DNA of 64,000 nt from a candidate division KSB1 bacterium (GTDB lineage: Bacteria > Zhuqueibacterota > Zhuqueibacteria > Zhuqueibacterales > Zhuqueibacteraceae): contig JAPDQB010000030.1 of NCBI GenBank assembly GCA_034506175.1, positions 1-64,000 of the forward strand. The letters are read 5' to 3'. The translations under genes and the position numbers were made by a program. Position 1 is the stretch's first letter, and each line of letters begins with the position of its first letter. The notes below the pieces were generated by a model. That model was not told where the DNA came from, did no database searches, and was given only the letters and a program-made list of their open reading frames with translations. Positions 18,515-26,746 of this stretch are shown piece after piece.

Positions 18515-18961
18515 TTACGCCTTGCGAATCACCACCACCTCTTCGCCGCGAATTTCCACACGATACTCCTCCAACGGCCGCGGCGGCGGTCCCGCAATGT
18601 TGCGGCCGTTCAAATCGAAATGGGCATTGTGGCACGCGCACCAGATATGCTTGAAATCATCACGGTACTGCACCGTGCACTGCAAGTGTGTACACACCGC
18701 GGAGAACGCGCGATAATCGCCCTCCGGCGTGCGTACCAAAATTCCCGGCTTGTTGCCGAAGCGGAAAATCTTTCCGGCGTTTGGTTGCAGCTCGTTGGCC
18801 TTTGCCGCAACCACATCGTTCTGCACCGCTTGCGGAATCGCCGGCGGCATGATGTATTTTAAAACCGGAAAAAAAACGGAACCGATCAGCGCCACCACGC
18901 CGCCGCCGAGAAAATAATCCAAAAAGGAACGGCGATCCAAGCCAGATTTTTCTTTTTCCAT
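18515..18961 (-). CDS. Rieske [2Fe-2S] protein (complex 1)
   Basis: A 148-residue protein with a twin-arginine-like start (DRRSFLDYFLGGG), one N-terminal membrane anchor and a C-terminal Rieske domain. Cluster loops are CTHLQC and CACHNAHF, giving two Cys and two His ligands plus the disulphide pair, and GPPPRPLEEYRVEI follows. The cluster loop reads NAHF where most have GSxF, a tolerated variation. It is first in the three-gene set Rieske, cytochrome b, 9-haem cytochrome. Confidence 0.92.
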   Translation of the reverse strand: MEKEKSGLDRRSFLDYFLGGGVVALIGSVFFPVLKYIMPPAIPQAVQNDVVAAKANELQPNAGKIFRFGNKPGILVRTPEGDYRAFSAVCTHLQCTVQYRDDFKHIWCACHNAHFDLNGRNIAGPPPRPLEEYRVEIRGEEVVVIRKA

Positions 18962-19229
18962 AGCGCCAAATGTGATTGATGGTGAGTTAAGATATAATCA
19001 GGCGAATGCTTGCGCGTTCTCAATTTAACTGAAGAATTGTGATGCACAGGCAAGAGCAAAGAAGATGCCAGCAAAGAAACAATTGTTTCAACCCTATAAA
19101 AGGCTGAATACATAAAAGTTGAATAAATACGTTGCAATAGGTGTTTTAAAAATTTACTACAAATAAGAAATTTGCCGTTGCATTTTCTTAATTTTGCAAA
19201 GATTGGTGAATGCGATGAATGATAGAAAT

Positions 19230-20420
19230 TCAAGGCAGCAGCTTCGCCACAATGCGAAACCCGATATCCTGCGTGCTGTGTTCGGCTTGAAAGGCGTCGC
19301 GGTAGGGAATATAAAGGAGGGCGATGCTGGCGCTGTACCACGAGCCGCCGCGCGCCACGCGCAAGCCAACGGTGTCGTCGTGGTTGCGCTCGTCATGCCT
19401 ATAAGGATGCTCTCGGTTGAATGGCCGGTTGATTGATTGTGTCCATTCCACGACGTTACCGGTGAGATGATAAAGCCCAAAACGATTCGGCTGATAAGCT
19501 GAGTAGGAATCCTGAATCCCGACGACGGTGATCACCGCGTCGGGATTTTTTTTCCAATTGTACAAAGGCGTTTCATTGTCGCTGATAAACATGCTCAGCC
19601 CATAATCAAAATTATCCGGCCCGCGTGCGGCTTTTTCCCATTCCGCCTCGGTGGGAAGAGAGAACAGCCAGCGCCCGCCGCCGATTTTTTTCGTCAGCCA
19701 GCGGCAATACGCATTGGCCTCGAACCAATTCACCCACACCACGGGTTGATCCGGCTGTCCGAAGCGCGGGTAATCAACGTCCTCCGGTTTTAAAAGCGCC
19801 GTGGCCTGTGAGAAATTTTTCTCTCTCCAGCGTCTGCCGGCTTTTGTCCAATTGGTCGGATCGGCGTAACCCGCCGGATCGCTGAGAAACTCGCGAAATT
19901 CGGCATTGGTCACTTCAAACGGGTTGATAAAGTAACCGCTGAGCCAGAGATAATGCGGCTCGCGCGGATTCAAACGATCGCCAAAAATAAAATTGCCGCT
20001 GGGGATATAAACAAACTCCGGCAAGCTTGGGAAAAGGCGTGGCGGATAAATCGTCGGGAGCGGGCGCAACGTCACGATGAACGCGCCGCCGTCATCAGGG
20101 CCGGAGCGATAGCCAAAGATCGGCACGGGAATGAAAAAAAATTTTCCGCCATACCCGGCGCGCAGAAAATAGTTGCCGCGCCGCAGCCATAGGCGCTCTC
20201 CATTAAATTCGGTTATTCGCGCCGTGTCGGCAAGATTTTTTCCCGCTTTAAAAAGAGAAATGTGCGCGTCGATGAGATTGGAGACGATCAGCTCAGTTTC
20301 TTCCCGCTCATAGTGCAGCCGTTCGCGCTGCTCACGTTCGCCCATCCAGCGCGCGAAACCCAAACCCAGCACCGCCATGACGATTAAAGCGCCGGCCGCA
20401 ATCCAGTAATTTTTTTTCAT
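19230..20420 (-). CDS. SUMF1/FGE-domain protein without catalytic cysteines
   Basis: A 396-residue exported protein: N-terminal anchor (6-24), about 100 residues with no match I know, then a formylglycine-generating-enzyme-type domain (about 145-396). Markers are VYIPSGNFIFGD, FEVTNAEFREFL, PVVWVNWFEANAYCRWL, FSLPTEAEWEKAARG, NVVEWTQS and VARGGSWYSA. Where true FGE has the redox Cys pair after RGGSW, this protein has ASIALLYIPYRDAF, with no Cys. It is therefore probably not a sulfatase maturase but a binding or structural member. It lies between the nos terminator and the first Rieske operon, and a link to either is only positional. Confidence 0.8.
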   Translation of the reverse strand: MKKNYWIAAGALIVMAVLGLGFARWMGEREQRERLHYEREETELIVSNLIDAHISLFKAGKNLADTARITEFNGERLWLRRGNYFLRAGYGGKFFFIPVPIFGYRSGPDDGGAFIVTLRPLPTIYPPRLFPSLPEFVYIPSGNFIFGDRLNPREPHYLWLSGYFINPFEVTNAEFREFLSDPAGYADPTNWTKAGRRWREKNFSQATALLKPEDVDYPRFGQPDQPVVWVNWFEANAYCRWLTKKIGGGRWLFSLPTEAEWEKAARGPDNFDYGLSMFISDNETPLYNWKKNPDAVITVVGIQDSYSAYQPNRFGLYHLTGNVVEWTQSINRPFNREHPYRHDERNHDDTVGLRVARGGSWYSASIALLYIPYRDAFQAEHSTQDIGFRIVAKLLP

Positions 20421-20550
20421 AATTGTCTTCTTTAATCCTGCTTAGTCAGATTACTTTTGGGCCTGCTAAACACACAAAAAACGCTAAAAATGCCTTTTCG
20501 CGTCTTTTCGTGTTTTTCATGGGCAATGAATTCGAATGTGTCTAAGTAGT

Positions 20551-20601
20551 GTCTGTCCGCAAATGGTGAAACCGCTCGAGCGGTGGCGTTTCTGGACAGA
20601 C
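20551..20601. repeat. Palindromic element with GTCTGTCC ends
   Basis: GTCTGTCC and GGACAGAC form the outer arms, and ACCGCTCGAGCGGT is a perfect inner palindrome. The interior arms are partly complementary (GAAACC/GGCGTTTC). The form suggests a miniature inverted-repeat element or a decayed IS end pair. No ORF lies inside. Confidence 0.55.
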
Positions 20602-20651
20602 ATTGAGTAGAATTAACCTGCCGTCAAAAAAACAGCCATTCCACGCGGATA

Positions 20652-20687
20652 AAAAAACCACACGAAGAATTTTCAGTGTGGTTTTTT
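20652..20687 (-). terminator. Terminator of the nos cluster
   Basis: AAAAAACCACAC and GTGTGGTTTTTT form a perfect 12-base-pair stem around a 12-base loop, with T-runs on both strands. It lies 32 bases after the nosY stop on the minus strand, and could also work in the other direction. Confidence 0.8.
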
Positions 20688-20718
20688 CATCCTCTGGGAA
20701 ATGTAACTTTCAAAATTT

Positions 20719-21549
20719 TCAAATATCCTGCCGATTGAGCAAGCGTTGCGAAACGGCCAGCGGAACCGCAACCCAAATCGTCAATCCGACCGCCAGCAGC
20801 AACACGCTCACCATCTTGCCGCCGAGAAATCGCAGCAGCGCCGCACCGGCCGCACCGAAAATGGTGACGCCGTCGAGCACGATGAGCGAGGCGACGCGCA
20901 CCATGTCAACCGGATTGCCGAACAACGACAGGAAGAGAAACGCATTCGCCGATTTGCCTTTGAGCAAAAGGGTGCCGCCGACGGCGAGCAAATCATAAAA
21001 CAGCACGAAGAAAAACCACAAGAAAAGCGACACGCCAAAAGCCCTGGCCTTGCGTTGATTGGCGGTGGCGACCAGAACGGCGAGACATAAGAAAACCAGC
21101 GCCAAAGCCAGAGAAAGTAAAACGAACGTCGCATAGCGCAGCAGCTCGTCGAGCCCATGCGCCGCGATAATCATGGCACCGGCAACGGTGAAGCCGATCA
21201 AGGTCGAGATGACGATGGAGCCAAAAACCCCGAGCAATTTTCCGAGCTGCACTTCGCTGCGCAACACCGGCTGGGAATAGAGCAGCTCCGTTGCGCCCTT
21301 GTCGCCCGTAAAGCTCAGCGTTCCCATGATCAGCGCCACCAGCGGCACGAGATAGAGCACAAGATTCAGAATGCTCGCCGAGGTGCGCGTAAAATTCTGC
21401 ATGCCGGCGAAGCCCTCCGCCATCATGCCGAAATACGAAATGCTCACCACCAGTGCCCCGAACACGATGGCAAAGATCAGCGTCCATTTGTTGCGGATGT
21501 TGATGGTCAGCTCTTGCCTGGCGATGTCGAAAATCGTTCGTTTATCCAT
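20719..21549 (-). CDS. nosY: NosY, ABC transporter permease for Cu-site assembly
   Basis: A 276-residue inner-membrane protein with about six helices, the permease of the NosDFY exporter needed to build the copper centres of nitrous oxide reductase. It has the ABC-2 form: the N-terminal amphipathic start TIFDIARQELTINIRNKWTL, then FGALVVSISYFGMM, the conserved GDKGATELLYSQPVLRSE loop that contacts the ATPase, and helices to the end. It is last in the nos operon, followed by a terminator. I chose ATG 21549; a longer frame to 21600 would encode the two palindromes immediately upstream. Confidence 0.88.
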   Translation of the reverse strand: MDKRTIFDIARQELTINIRNKWTLIFAIVFGALVVSISYFGMMAEGFAGMQNFTRTSASILNLVLYLVPLVALIMGTLSFTGDKGATELLYSQPVLRSEVQLGKLLGVFGSIVISTLIGFTVAGAMIIAAHGLDELLRYATFVLLSLALALVFLCLAVLVATANQRKARAFGVSLFLWFFFVLFYDLLAVGGTLLLKGKSANAFLFLSLFGNPVDMVRVASLIVLDGVTIFGAAGAALLRFLGGKMVSVLLLAVGLTIWVAVPLAVSQRLLNRQDI

Positions 21550-21563
21550 TTGTTCTTCGTTTG

Positions 21564-21603
21564 CTGATGATAAATCATCAGTTTGCTGATGATAAATCAT
21601 CAG
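21564..21603. repeat. Tandem pair of perfect palindromes before nosY
   Basis: CTGATGATAAATCATCAG is a perfect 18-base dyad. It occurs twice in tandem (21564-21581 and 21586-21603) with TTTG between, in the nosL-nosY gap and ending 15 bases before the nosY start. It could be a paired operator or two small hairpins that control nosY translation. Confidence 0.65.
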
Positions 21604-21611
21604 CCTGAAAG

Positions 21612-21654
21612 CTGAAGACGACTAAAGTCGTCTGGTTTTAGTCGTCGTTAGACG
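21612..21654. repeat. GACGAC/GTCGTC inverted repeat cluster
   Basis: Two hairpins share the arm GACGAC: AGACGACTAAAGTCGTCT and GTCGTCGTTAGACGAC, separated by GGTTTTA. They fill the remainder of the nosL-nosY gap beside the tandem palindromes. No further function is visible. Confidence 0.5.
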
Positions 21655-21681
21655 ACTTCCTTCCGTTTTTAGCTGCGGAAT

Positions 21682-22119
21682 TTATTCCACAGCGGGATAT
21701 TCCTTCAAATATTCTCTTGCTCTCGCTGAATCCGCCAGTGCCACCTTCCCCGAGCCCATCGGCGTCTTGATGCTCGTTTGCACGATCGTGCTACGCTCGT
21801 ATGGCAGCCATTTTTTCGTCTGGTAATCCTTCACAAACGTCGCGGCAATTTTGAGATCGGTGGATTTCTCCTTAAACCTCTCCAGGCAGCCGAGATCGTC
21901 GAATTTAAAAACTACCCCCTCTGCGGTGATGATCTCCGAGGCAAACGCCTGATCCGAAACCGCCATGCGGCATTGGGCACACATGTCCTCGGGATAAATA
22001 TCCACCGGCGTGATTTCGGAAGAGCCGCAAGCAAAAAATGATAAACCGATAAATAAGAAAAAAAGACAGACCGTTTCCCAACGGATAGAAACAATCCAAC
22101 GGTTAAAAAAACTTTTCAT
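21682..22119 (-). CDS. nosL: NosL, copper-delivery lipoprotein
   Basis: A 145-residue lipoprotein that delivers Cu(I) to NosZ or NosD. The signal ends in the lipobox SFFAC (Cys31). The copper motif CAQCRMAVSD (Cys47, Cys50, Met52) is complete, and FKFDDLGCLERF and VKDYQTKKWLPYE blocks follow. Starts at 22119 (MKSFFNRW) or 22173 (MKLLHNKN, overlapping nosF) are both possible; neither has a good ribosome site. With 22119, residues 1-14 are encoded by a copy of the CCAACGGAT repeat family (22078-22144), so the signal peptide seems partly built from a repeat. Confidence 0.9.
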   Translation of the reverse strand: MKSFFNRWIVSIRWETVCLFFLFIGLSFFACGSSEITPVDIYPEDMCAQCRMAVSDQAFASEIITAEGVVFKFDDLGCLERFKEKSTDLKIAATFVKDYQTKKWLPYERSTIVQTSIKTPMGSGKVALADSARAREYLKEYPAVE

Positions 22120-22144
22120 CCGTTGGCCACTTTTATCCGTTGGG
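22078..22144. repeat. CCAACGGAT-type inverted repeat (family C, copy 1)
   Basis: CCAACGGAT (22078), CCAACGG (22096), ATCCGTTGG (22118) and ATCCGTTGGG (22135) make a nested inverted repeat across the nosF-nosL junction, covering the first codons of nosL. Related copies lie at 26033-26092 and within 41725-41787. Confidence 0.65.
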
Positions 22145-22156
22145 ACTTTGTTTTTA

Positions 22157-22885
22157 TTATGTAGTAATTTCATGTTGCTCACTTTCCACATAGTGCAAAT
22201 ACATATCCTCAATCGTGCCATTCGCCAAAAACGTGCGGCGCAGGTTCTCAATCGACTCCTGCGCCACCAGCCTGCCGCTCACAAAAATGCCGACGCGGTC
22301 CGCCAGTTGCTCGGCTTCGGTGAGCAGATGCGTCGAGAAGATGATTGTTTTCCCCTTTTGTTTTTGCTCCAAAACAAACTCGCGAAAACGTTTCACCCCC
22401 AGCGGATCGAGATTCGCAGTCGGCTCGTCGAGCAGCAGTATCGGCGCCTCGGGCATCGAGGCAACGGCGAGCCCCAGGCGTTGGATCATGCCACCGGAAA
22501 ATTCGCTCACGACTTTGTCTGAAAAGCCGTTGAAGTTGGCATTGGCGAGAATCTCGTCAGCCAGCGCCGGCGGCAGCTTGCGCACACGGTCGTAGAAACG
22601 CATCACCTCGCGCGCGGTGAGATTCTCCGGAAACACCACGCGCTGCGGCAAATAGCTCACGAAGCGCTTCGCCGCTTTCGGCTGCTGGTGCACGTCGATG
22701 CCGTTGATGAGAATTCGTCCGGCGGTCGGCACGTTGAGGCCGACAATGGCCTTCATCGTCGTGGTCTTGCCGCTGCCGTTCGGACCGAGAAGGGCAAAGA
22801 CTTCGCCGCGTTGCACCTCAAATGAAATATCGTCAACGGCAGTGAATTTGCCGTAGCGCTTGGTGAAATGTTCGACTTGAATCAT
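22157..22885 (-). CDS. nosF: NosF, ABC transporter ATP-binding protein
   Basis: A 242-residue ATPase of the NosDFY complex. It has Walker A GPNGSGKTTT, Q-loop SYLPQRVVFP, signature EFSGGMIQRLGLAVA, Walker B ILLLDEPTANLDP and the switch HLL, all complete. It powers NosY in copper-sulfur delivery for the Cu-Z site. The start at 22885 (MIQVEHFTKRYG) is that of the family. It lies between nosD and nosL in the usual order D, F, L, Y. Confidence 0.92.
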   Translation of the reverse strand: MIQVEHFTKRYGKFTAVDDISFEVQRGEVFALLGPNGSGKTTTMKAIVGLNVPTAGRILINGIDVHQQPKAAKRFVSYLPQRVVFPENLTAREVMRFYDRVRKLPPALADEILANANFNGFSDKVVSEFSGGMIQRLGLAVASMPEAPILLLDEPTANLDPLGVKRFREFVLEQKQKGKTIIFSTHLLTEAEQLADRVGIFVSGRLVAQESIENLRRTFLANGTIEDMYLHYVESEQHEITT

Positions 22886-22978
22886 GGGTTGTTCTTCTTG
22901 GTATTCAAAATCCAGCAAAACAATATGTCATTCCGTAGGAATTTGTCATGTATGTTTGCACACCCATCACGATGAAAA

Positions 22979-23026
22979 TGTAGCGCAGACATCTTGTCTG
23001 CATGCAGGCTGGAAGCCTGCGCTACG
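22979..23026. repeat. TGTAGCGCAGAC palindromic repeat
   Basis: TGTAGCGCAG and CTGCGCTACG are outer arms, and CAGACATCTTGTCTG and CAGGCTGGAAGCCTG are two inner hairpins. It fills the nosD-nosF gap. The CTACG ends resemble family B but the inner sequence differs. Confidence 0.55.
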
Positions 23027-23109
23027 GCATTTTCGTAGTAATCTTTTTTGAATTCAACGATCGTGCTGAATTCAAAAAAGATTCTTCCGGAATGGCATTT
23101 TCAATATCT

Positions 23110-25206
23110 TCATTTCAGTGAGCGTTCTTTTTCCGTGAGCAAATTCTTGTCTCGCGGTTTCGTCAACTCCTGCAAATCAACCGGCCGCATCAGCGGATGC
23201 TCATCCATTTCCTGAGTGATCTCGATAATCGGAAATGCCTTCGCCGCCGTGGCCAGCGCCTGCGAGGCGGGGCTGTAGAGATACAGCCGCAAATTCGGAT
23301 ACCGGCCTTCGAGATAATCGAATACGTTTTGGATTTTCATCGGAACGTCGCCGATGCCGTCGTGGTCGAGATCGTAGCCGTCGTAGGCGCTCCAATAGTT
23401 GCCTCTGCCGTTCTGGCTCCAATGCGTGAGCGTGCGTTTGCCGACCAGCGAGAGCGGGTTCAGGTTGTCGATGAAATTGTTCTCGGCAAACGTGTTGCGC
23501 TCGGAGTTTTGAAACATCTGCAGCGCCACGTCGTTCTGCGCGATGATATTGTGCCGGAAGAGATTATTCGTCGAGGCTTCAAAAAACATCCCGACGACGT
23601 TGTCGGCAATGATGTTCGAATCGGCAATGGAGCCGTGACAATCCTGAAAAAGAATGCCGAATGAGGCGAAGCCGCGATTGCGCACGAAGCGGTTGTGCCG
23701 CATCACAATGCCGCGGGAGTACATGATGGCGGCGCCGGCGACATTGCCATAAAATTGGTTGTGCAGAAAAACATTGGAATCCGCATACATGTAATGCACG
23801 CCATAGCGCAAGTTGAACACCTCGCTGCGCTCGATATGGGTGTGGTTCGCGTTCTGGATGTAGAAGCCGTCGCGTGCGTCCGTAATCACATTGCCGATAA
23901 AACGATTGTGCTGCGAATTCCAAATGTGAATGCCGCTGCCGCGTTCGCCCAGCTCGAGCTCCTTGCGGCCAACAATGCGATTGGCGATGATCGCGTTGTT
24001 ATTTGCTCCCAGCAGATAAATTCCGAAGAGAATATCCCGCAGCTTGTTCTCCGCCACGAGATTGCCATCGGATTTGATGAGAATGCCGGCATCTTCGTGC
24101 ACCAGCATTTTCCCGCTGCGTTCAACCACAAAACCTCTGAATGTGCAAGAATCTGCCGTAATGAGAACTGTGCTGCCATTTCCATCGCCGCGAATCACGG
24201 GCTGATCACGCCCAATGAGCACGAGCTTTTTGTCGATGATGAGATTGCCTTCATAAATGCCTGTTGGAACGAAAATCGTATCGCCATGCGCTGCGGCGTT
24301 GATGAGAGCTTGCAGATTTGTGTTGCTCAGCGTCTTGCTTTCAATCGAATTGACTGTCGGCGGAGTTGATGGCTGCGCTTTGCCGGTTTGCGCCCAAATC
24401 AGAGAAGCGCTAATAGCGAAGAGCAGCGCAAAGATGAACGAATGCAACAATAAAATCAAACCCAGGTTTTTGAAACGAACCGTGCTCGACAGCTTGAGCG
24501 TGCCGTAAATCGCATGGATCGTCATCGGCACAAACGCGACGGCCGCAAACAGCGGCGTGAAATTATGGGCGGCGAGAATTCCGACGATGGCCAAAACGAT
24601 GAGGTGATAAATCAGATTCAATTTTCCCAGGCTGAGTTTTTCGCCGAAGGAAAATTGCGGCTGCTTTAAAGCCGCCGCGCGCAGCTTGGTATGCACGTAA
24701 ACGATGCCGCTGCCGAAGAAAAGAAAATTCATCAGCCACAGCAGCGCCGCGGTTTGATCGAGCTTTCCCGTGACGGCGTAATACGCCGCCGGCGCGCTCA
24801 GCGTCAACCCCAGCACGGAAATGAGATCGCTTAAAACCGTTTTGGAATACCGGCGCGTTAAAAGGAAATTGACGATAAAGGCAATGGCGCTCAATATTCC
24901 GATTGCCAACAACCACCACAAGCCGCGAAGAAAAAGCGGCAGCATAAACAGCGCGCCGAAGATGAGATGGGCCGCCGCCCAAAATTTTGCCGCGCGCGCT
25001 CTTTCCGGCGCTGGCGGAGACACGAGCCGCGCGCGCAAAAGTGTTTGTGCGGGCGCGTAGCTCATGAAGACCGCCAGCGTTCCCAGCGCGAGCCAAAGCA
25101 CGTTCAGCGTGAATTTGCCGGCGATGCTCGCGCCGACAATCAGCGGCACGAACAGCACCGCCCAGGCGCCGTGTTCTTTGGGGATAAGGGGTGGCGGGAT
25201 TTTCAT
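23110..25206 (-). CDS. nosD: YwiC-like membrane domain fused to NosD
   Basis: A 698-residue protein with two parts. Residues 1-280 are a YwiC-like polytopic domain: PPLIPKEHGAWAVLFVPL is the family signature, followed by about eight helices. Residues 295-640 are NosD: a right-handed beta-helix of CASH repeats (VFVPTGIYEGNLIIDKKL, GIYLLGANNNAIIANRI, GVHYMYADSNVFLHNQF, GRGNYWSAYDGYDLDHDG). NosD works in the periplasm with NosFY in assembling the Cu sites of NosZ. The usual cleaved signal is replaced by the membrane domain, whose last helix (FIFALLFAISASLIWAQ) ends in a signal-like cleavage site. NosD could therefore be released or stay tethered. No frameshift is visible at the joint. Confidence 0.88.
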   Translation of the reverse strand: MKIPPPLIPKEHGAWAVLFVPLIVGASIAGKFTLNVLWLALGTLAVFMSYAPAQTLLRARLVSPPAPERARAAKFWAAAHLIFGALFMLPLFLRGLWWLLAIGILSAIAFIVNFLLTRRYSKTVLSDLISVLGLTLSAPAAYYAVTGKLDQTAALLWLMNFLFFGSGIVYVHTKLRAAALKQPQFSFGEKLSLGKLNLIYHLIVLAIVGILAAHNFTPLFAAVAFVPMTIHAIYGTLKLSSTVRFKNLGLILLLHSFIFALLFAISASLIWAQTGKAQPSTPPTVNSIESKTLSNTNLQALINAAAHGDTIFVPTGIYEGNLIIDKKLVLIGRDQPVIRGDGNGSTVLITADSCTFRGFVVERSGKMLVHEDAGILIKSDGNLVAENKLRDILFGIYLLGANNNAIIANRIVGRKELELGERGSGIHIWNSQHNRFIGNVITDARDGFYIQNANHTHIERSEVFNLRYGVHYMYADSNVFLHNQFYGNVAGAAIMYSRGIVMRHNRFVRNRGFASFGILFQDCHGSIADSNIIADNVVGMFFEASTNNLFRHNIIAQNDVALQMFQNSERNTFAENNFIDNLNPLSLVGKRTLTHWSQNGRGNYWSAYDGYDLDHDGIGDVPMKIQNVFDYLEGRYPNLRLYLYSPASQALATAAKAFPIIEITQEMDEHPLMRPVDLQELTKPRDKNLLTEKERSLK

Positions 25207-25263
25207 GGCCTTTTAGCAAACGCTTTTTCTTAACGCGGCGATAGCCGCAGTCAAAAGCATTGT

Positions 25264-25297
25264 AAATTTTAAATTGAAAATTTTCAATTCAAAATTT
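25264..25297. repeat. AT-rich hairpin (AT family, copy 2)
   Basis: AAATTTTAAATTGAAAA pairs with TTTTCAATTCAAAATTT with one mismatch. It sits in the gap between the nosD fusion and the upstream membrane protein gene, 13 bases after the latter's stop. Confidence 0.6.
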
Positions 25298-25309
25298 ACC
25301 ACTCAAAAC

Positions 25310-25951
25310 TCAAAACACCGTCCGGCTTTTTTGCCACGATTTTCGCGACAGCCACATCGCCGCGAGCAGAAAGAGCGGCATGGCGATCATGAAATACGTG
25401 GCGACGTCGGGGAAGCTATACACCTCAAAGTTGGCCAGCGTGCTATGGCCGATGATCGGCGGCATGAACGGCTGCACTTTTACCGCCGCGGTCGGATCAA
25501 GCTCGTGGCCGTAAAGATAGAGCTTGTGATAAAAACTCCAGAGCGAGAACAGGCCGAAATAGGTGAATAGCACGAATAAATCCACCAGTTTCGACATCTT
25601 GCCGAGCACGACGACACGCAGCGCCAGCAGCATGACGCCGCCAATGACGAACGGAATCCATTTGAACTCGGTGAAATCATCCTCGTGCAGCTCGCGCATG
25701 CCGATGTAATGATTCAGCGTGTTGATCTCCTTCAAATCGTCGCGATAGGGAGATTTTCCTCCCTCCAATTTATACGAGTGAATCTTGAGCACCAATCCGT
25801 CCGGGAATTGATTGGAGTACAGTGTCAGCCTCCAGAGCGGGAAGAAGAAAGTCGACAACAACAGCGCTGCGGCGGCGAGGACCAGCGCACGGCTGCGCAG
25901 GTCGATCGGGGTGTCAAAAAATGAATTCAGCTTTTCGATATACTTTTGCAT
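25310..25951 (-). CDS. Nos-cluster membrane protein, unknown (possible NosB analogue)
   Basis: A 213-residue inner-membrane protein with about four helices (ALVLAAAALLLSTFFFPLW; WIPFVIGGVMLLALRVVVLG; LVDLFVLFTYFGLFSLW; YFMIAMPLFLLAAMWL). A long loop after the first helix (about 50-100) and a second after the third contain His and Met residues (HELDPTAAVKVQPFMPPIIGH). The ribosome site GGAAAGGATT supports ATG 25951. Clade II nos clusters commonly have uncharacterised membrane proteins such as NosB in this neighbourhood. Equating it with NosB, or with copper handling, is inference from position. Confidence 0.6.
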   Translation of the reverse strand: MQKYIEKLNSFFDTPIDLRSRALVLAAAALLLSTFFFPLWRLTLYSNQFPDGLVLKIHSYKLEGGKSPYRDDLKEINTLNHYIGMRELHEDDFTEFKWIPFVIGGVMLLALRVVVLGKMSKLVDLFVLFTYFGLFSLWSFYHKLYLYGHELDPTAAVKVQPFMPPIIGHSTLANFEVYSFPDVATYFMIAMPLFLLAAMWLSRKSWQKSRTVF

Positions 25952-26032
25952 CTTGACAAATCCTTTCCATACCACCATTGCATCGAACACGGATTTTATT
26001 CAGCAAAAAACTCCCCAACAGATAGATTAAGA

Positions 26033-26092
26033 CCAACGGATGAAGGCGGCCAACTGATTCAAAAGCATCAGTTGGCCGCTGGTATCCGTTGG
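26033..26092. repeat. CCAACGGAT-type inverted repeat (family C, copy 2)
   Basis: Outer arms CCAACGGAT and ATCCGTTGG and inner arms GCGGCCAACTGAT and ATCAGTTGGCCGC form a long two-stage stem with a 7-base loop. It is in the gap between the DUF4920 gene and the membrane-protein gene. Confidence 0.7.
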
Positions 26093-26131
26093 AAAATTCT
26101 TTTCCGTGAATAACCCCTGTTTCGACAAATC

Positions 26132-26659
26132 TCAGTGTCCATCCTTCTTCTTTTTGCCATCAATGACGTCCTGCTGCTCCTTGCTGATCGCGCCGCCTTT
26201 TTCAATGGCCACGCCGGAGGCGGTCATCATATAAACCCTCTGCTCGCCCTTGATGTCTTCTGGTTTCACTTCGGGGTTGGACTGTTCCTCGGCCCAATGC
26301 TTCGCGGTTTTCTCGTCGATGGTTTTCATCTTCACCACGCCCTGGGCTTTGATCTTTTTGTCTTTGGCATCCCACGGCACGAAAAACGAATAGCCTTCGA
26401 ATCGCACGCGCAATTGCTGTTTGCCGTCGGTCATGATCAGCCAGCAGCCTTTGTTCTGGCAAACGTCGCTGATGACGCCCTCCACGGTGACGGTCTTGCC
26501 GTCTTTGGGAATCTCTTTCAACGCTTCGGTGACGGCGACGGCCTTGGTTGCGGTCATTTTCTTACCGTAAGTTGTCCATTCGTTTGAAGACGGCGTCTGA
26601 GCTAATGCGAGATTGACGTTGAAGAGTAAAATTGAAATAGAAAAAATGATTTGCTTCAT
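26132..26659 (-). CDS. DUF4920 exported protein
   Basis: A 175-residue periplasmic protein with a Sec signal (1-20, ending NLALAQ) and a DUF4920 (OB-like) domain. The conserved core is VTVEGVISDVCQNKGCWLIM with the Cys-x4-Cys pair, followed by LRVRFEGYSFFVPWD. The Cys pair, together with its position next to nosZ, suggests metal (copper) binding, but no function is established. The lysine-rich C terminus (GKKKKDGH) includes His. It lies between nosZ and the membrane protein gene in the same operon. Confidence 0.75.
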   Translation of the reverse strand: MKQIIFSISILLFNVNLALAQTPSSNEWTTYGKKMTATKAVAVTEALKEIPKDGKTVTVEGVISDVCQNKGCWLIMTDGKQQLRVRFEGYSFFVPWDAKDKKIKAQGVVKMKTIDEKTAKHWAEEQSNPEVKPEDIKGEQRVYMMTASGVAIEKGGAISKEQQDVIDGKKKKDGH

Positions 26660-26746
26660 AAGTCATTATCCTTAATTGGTTCTTACTCTTACTCGCTTTT
26701 AAAGGATTTTGAAAGCGAGTAAGAGTATGAGCAAGGACAACCAGCC

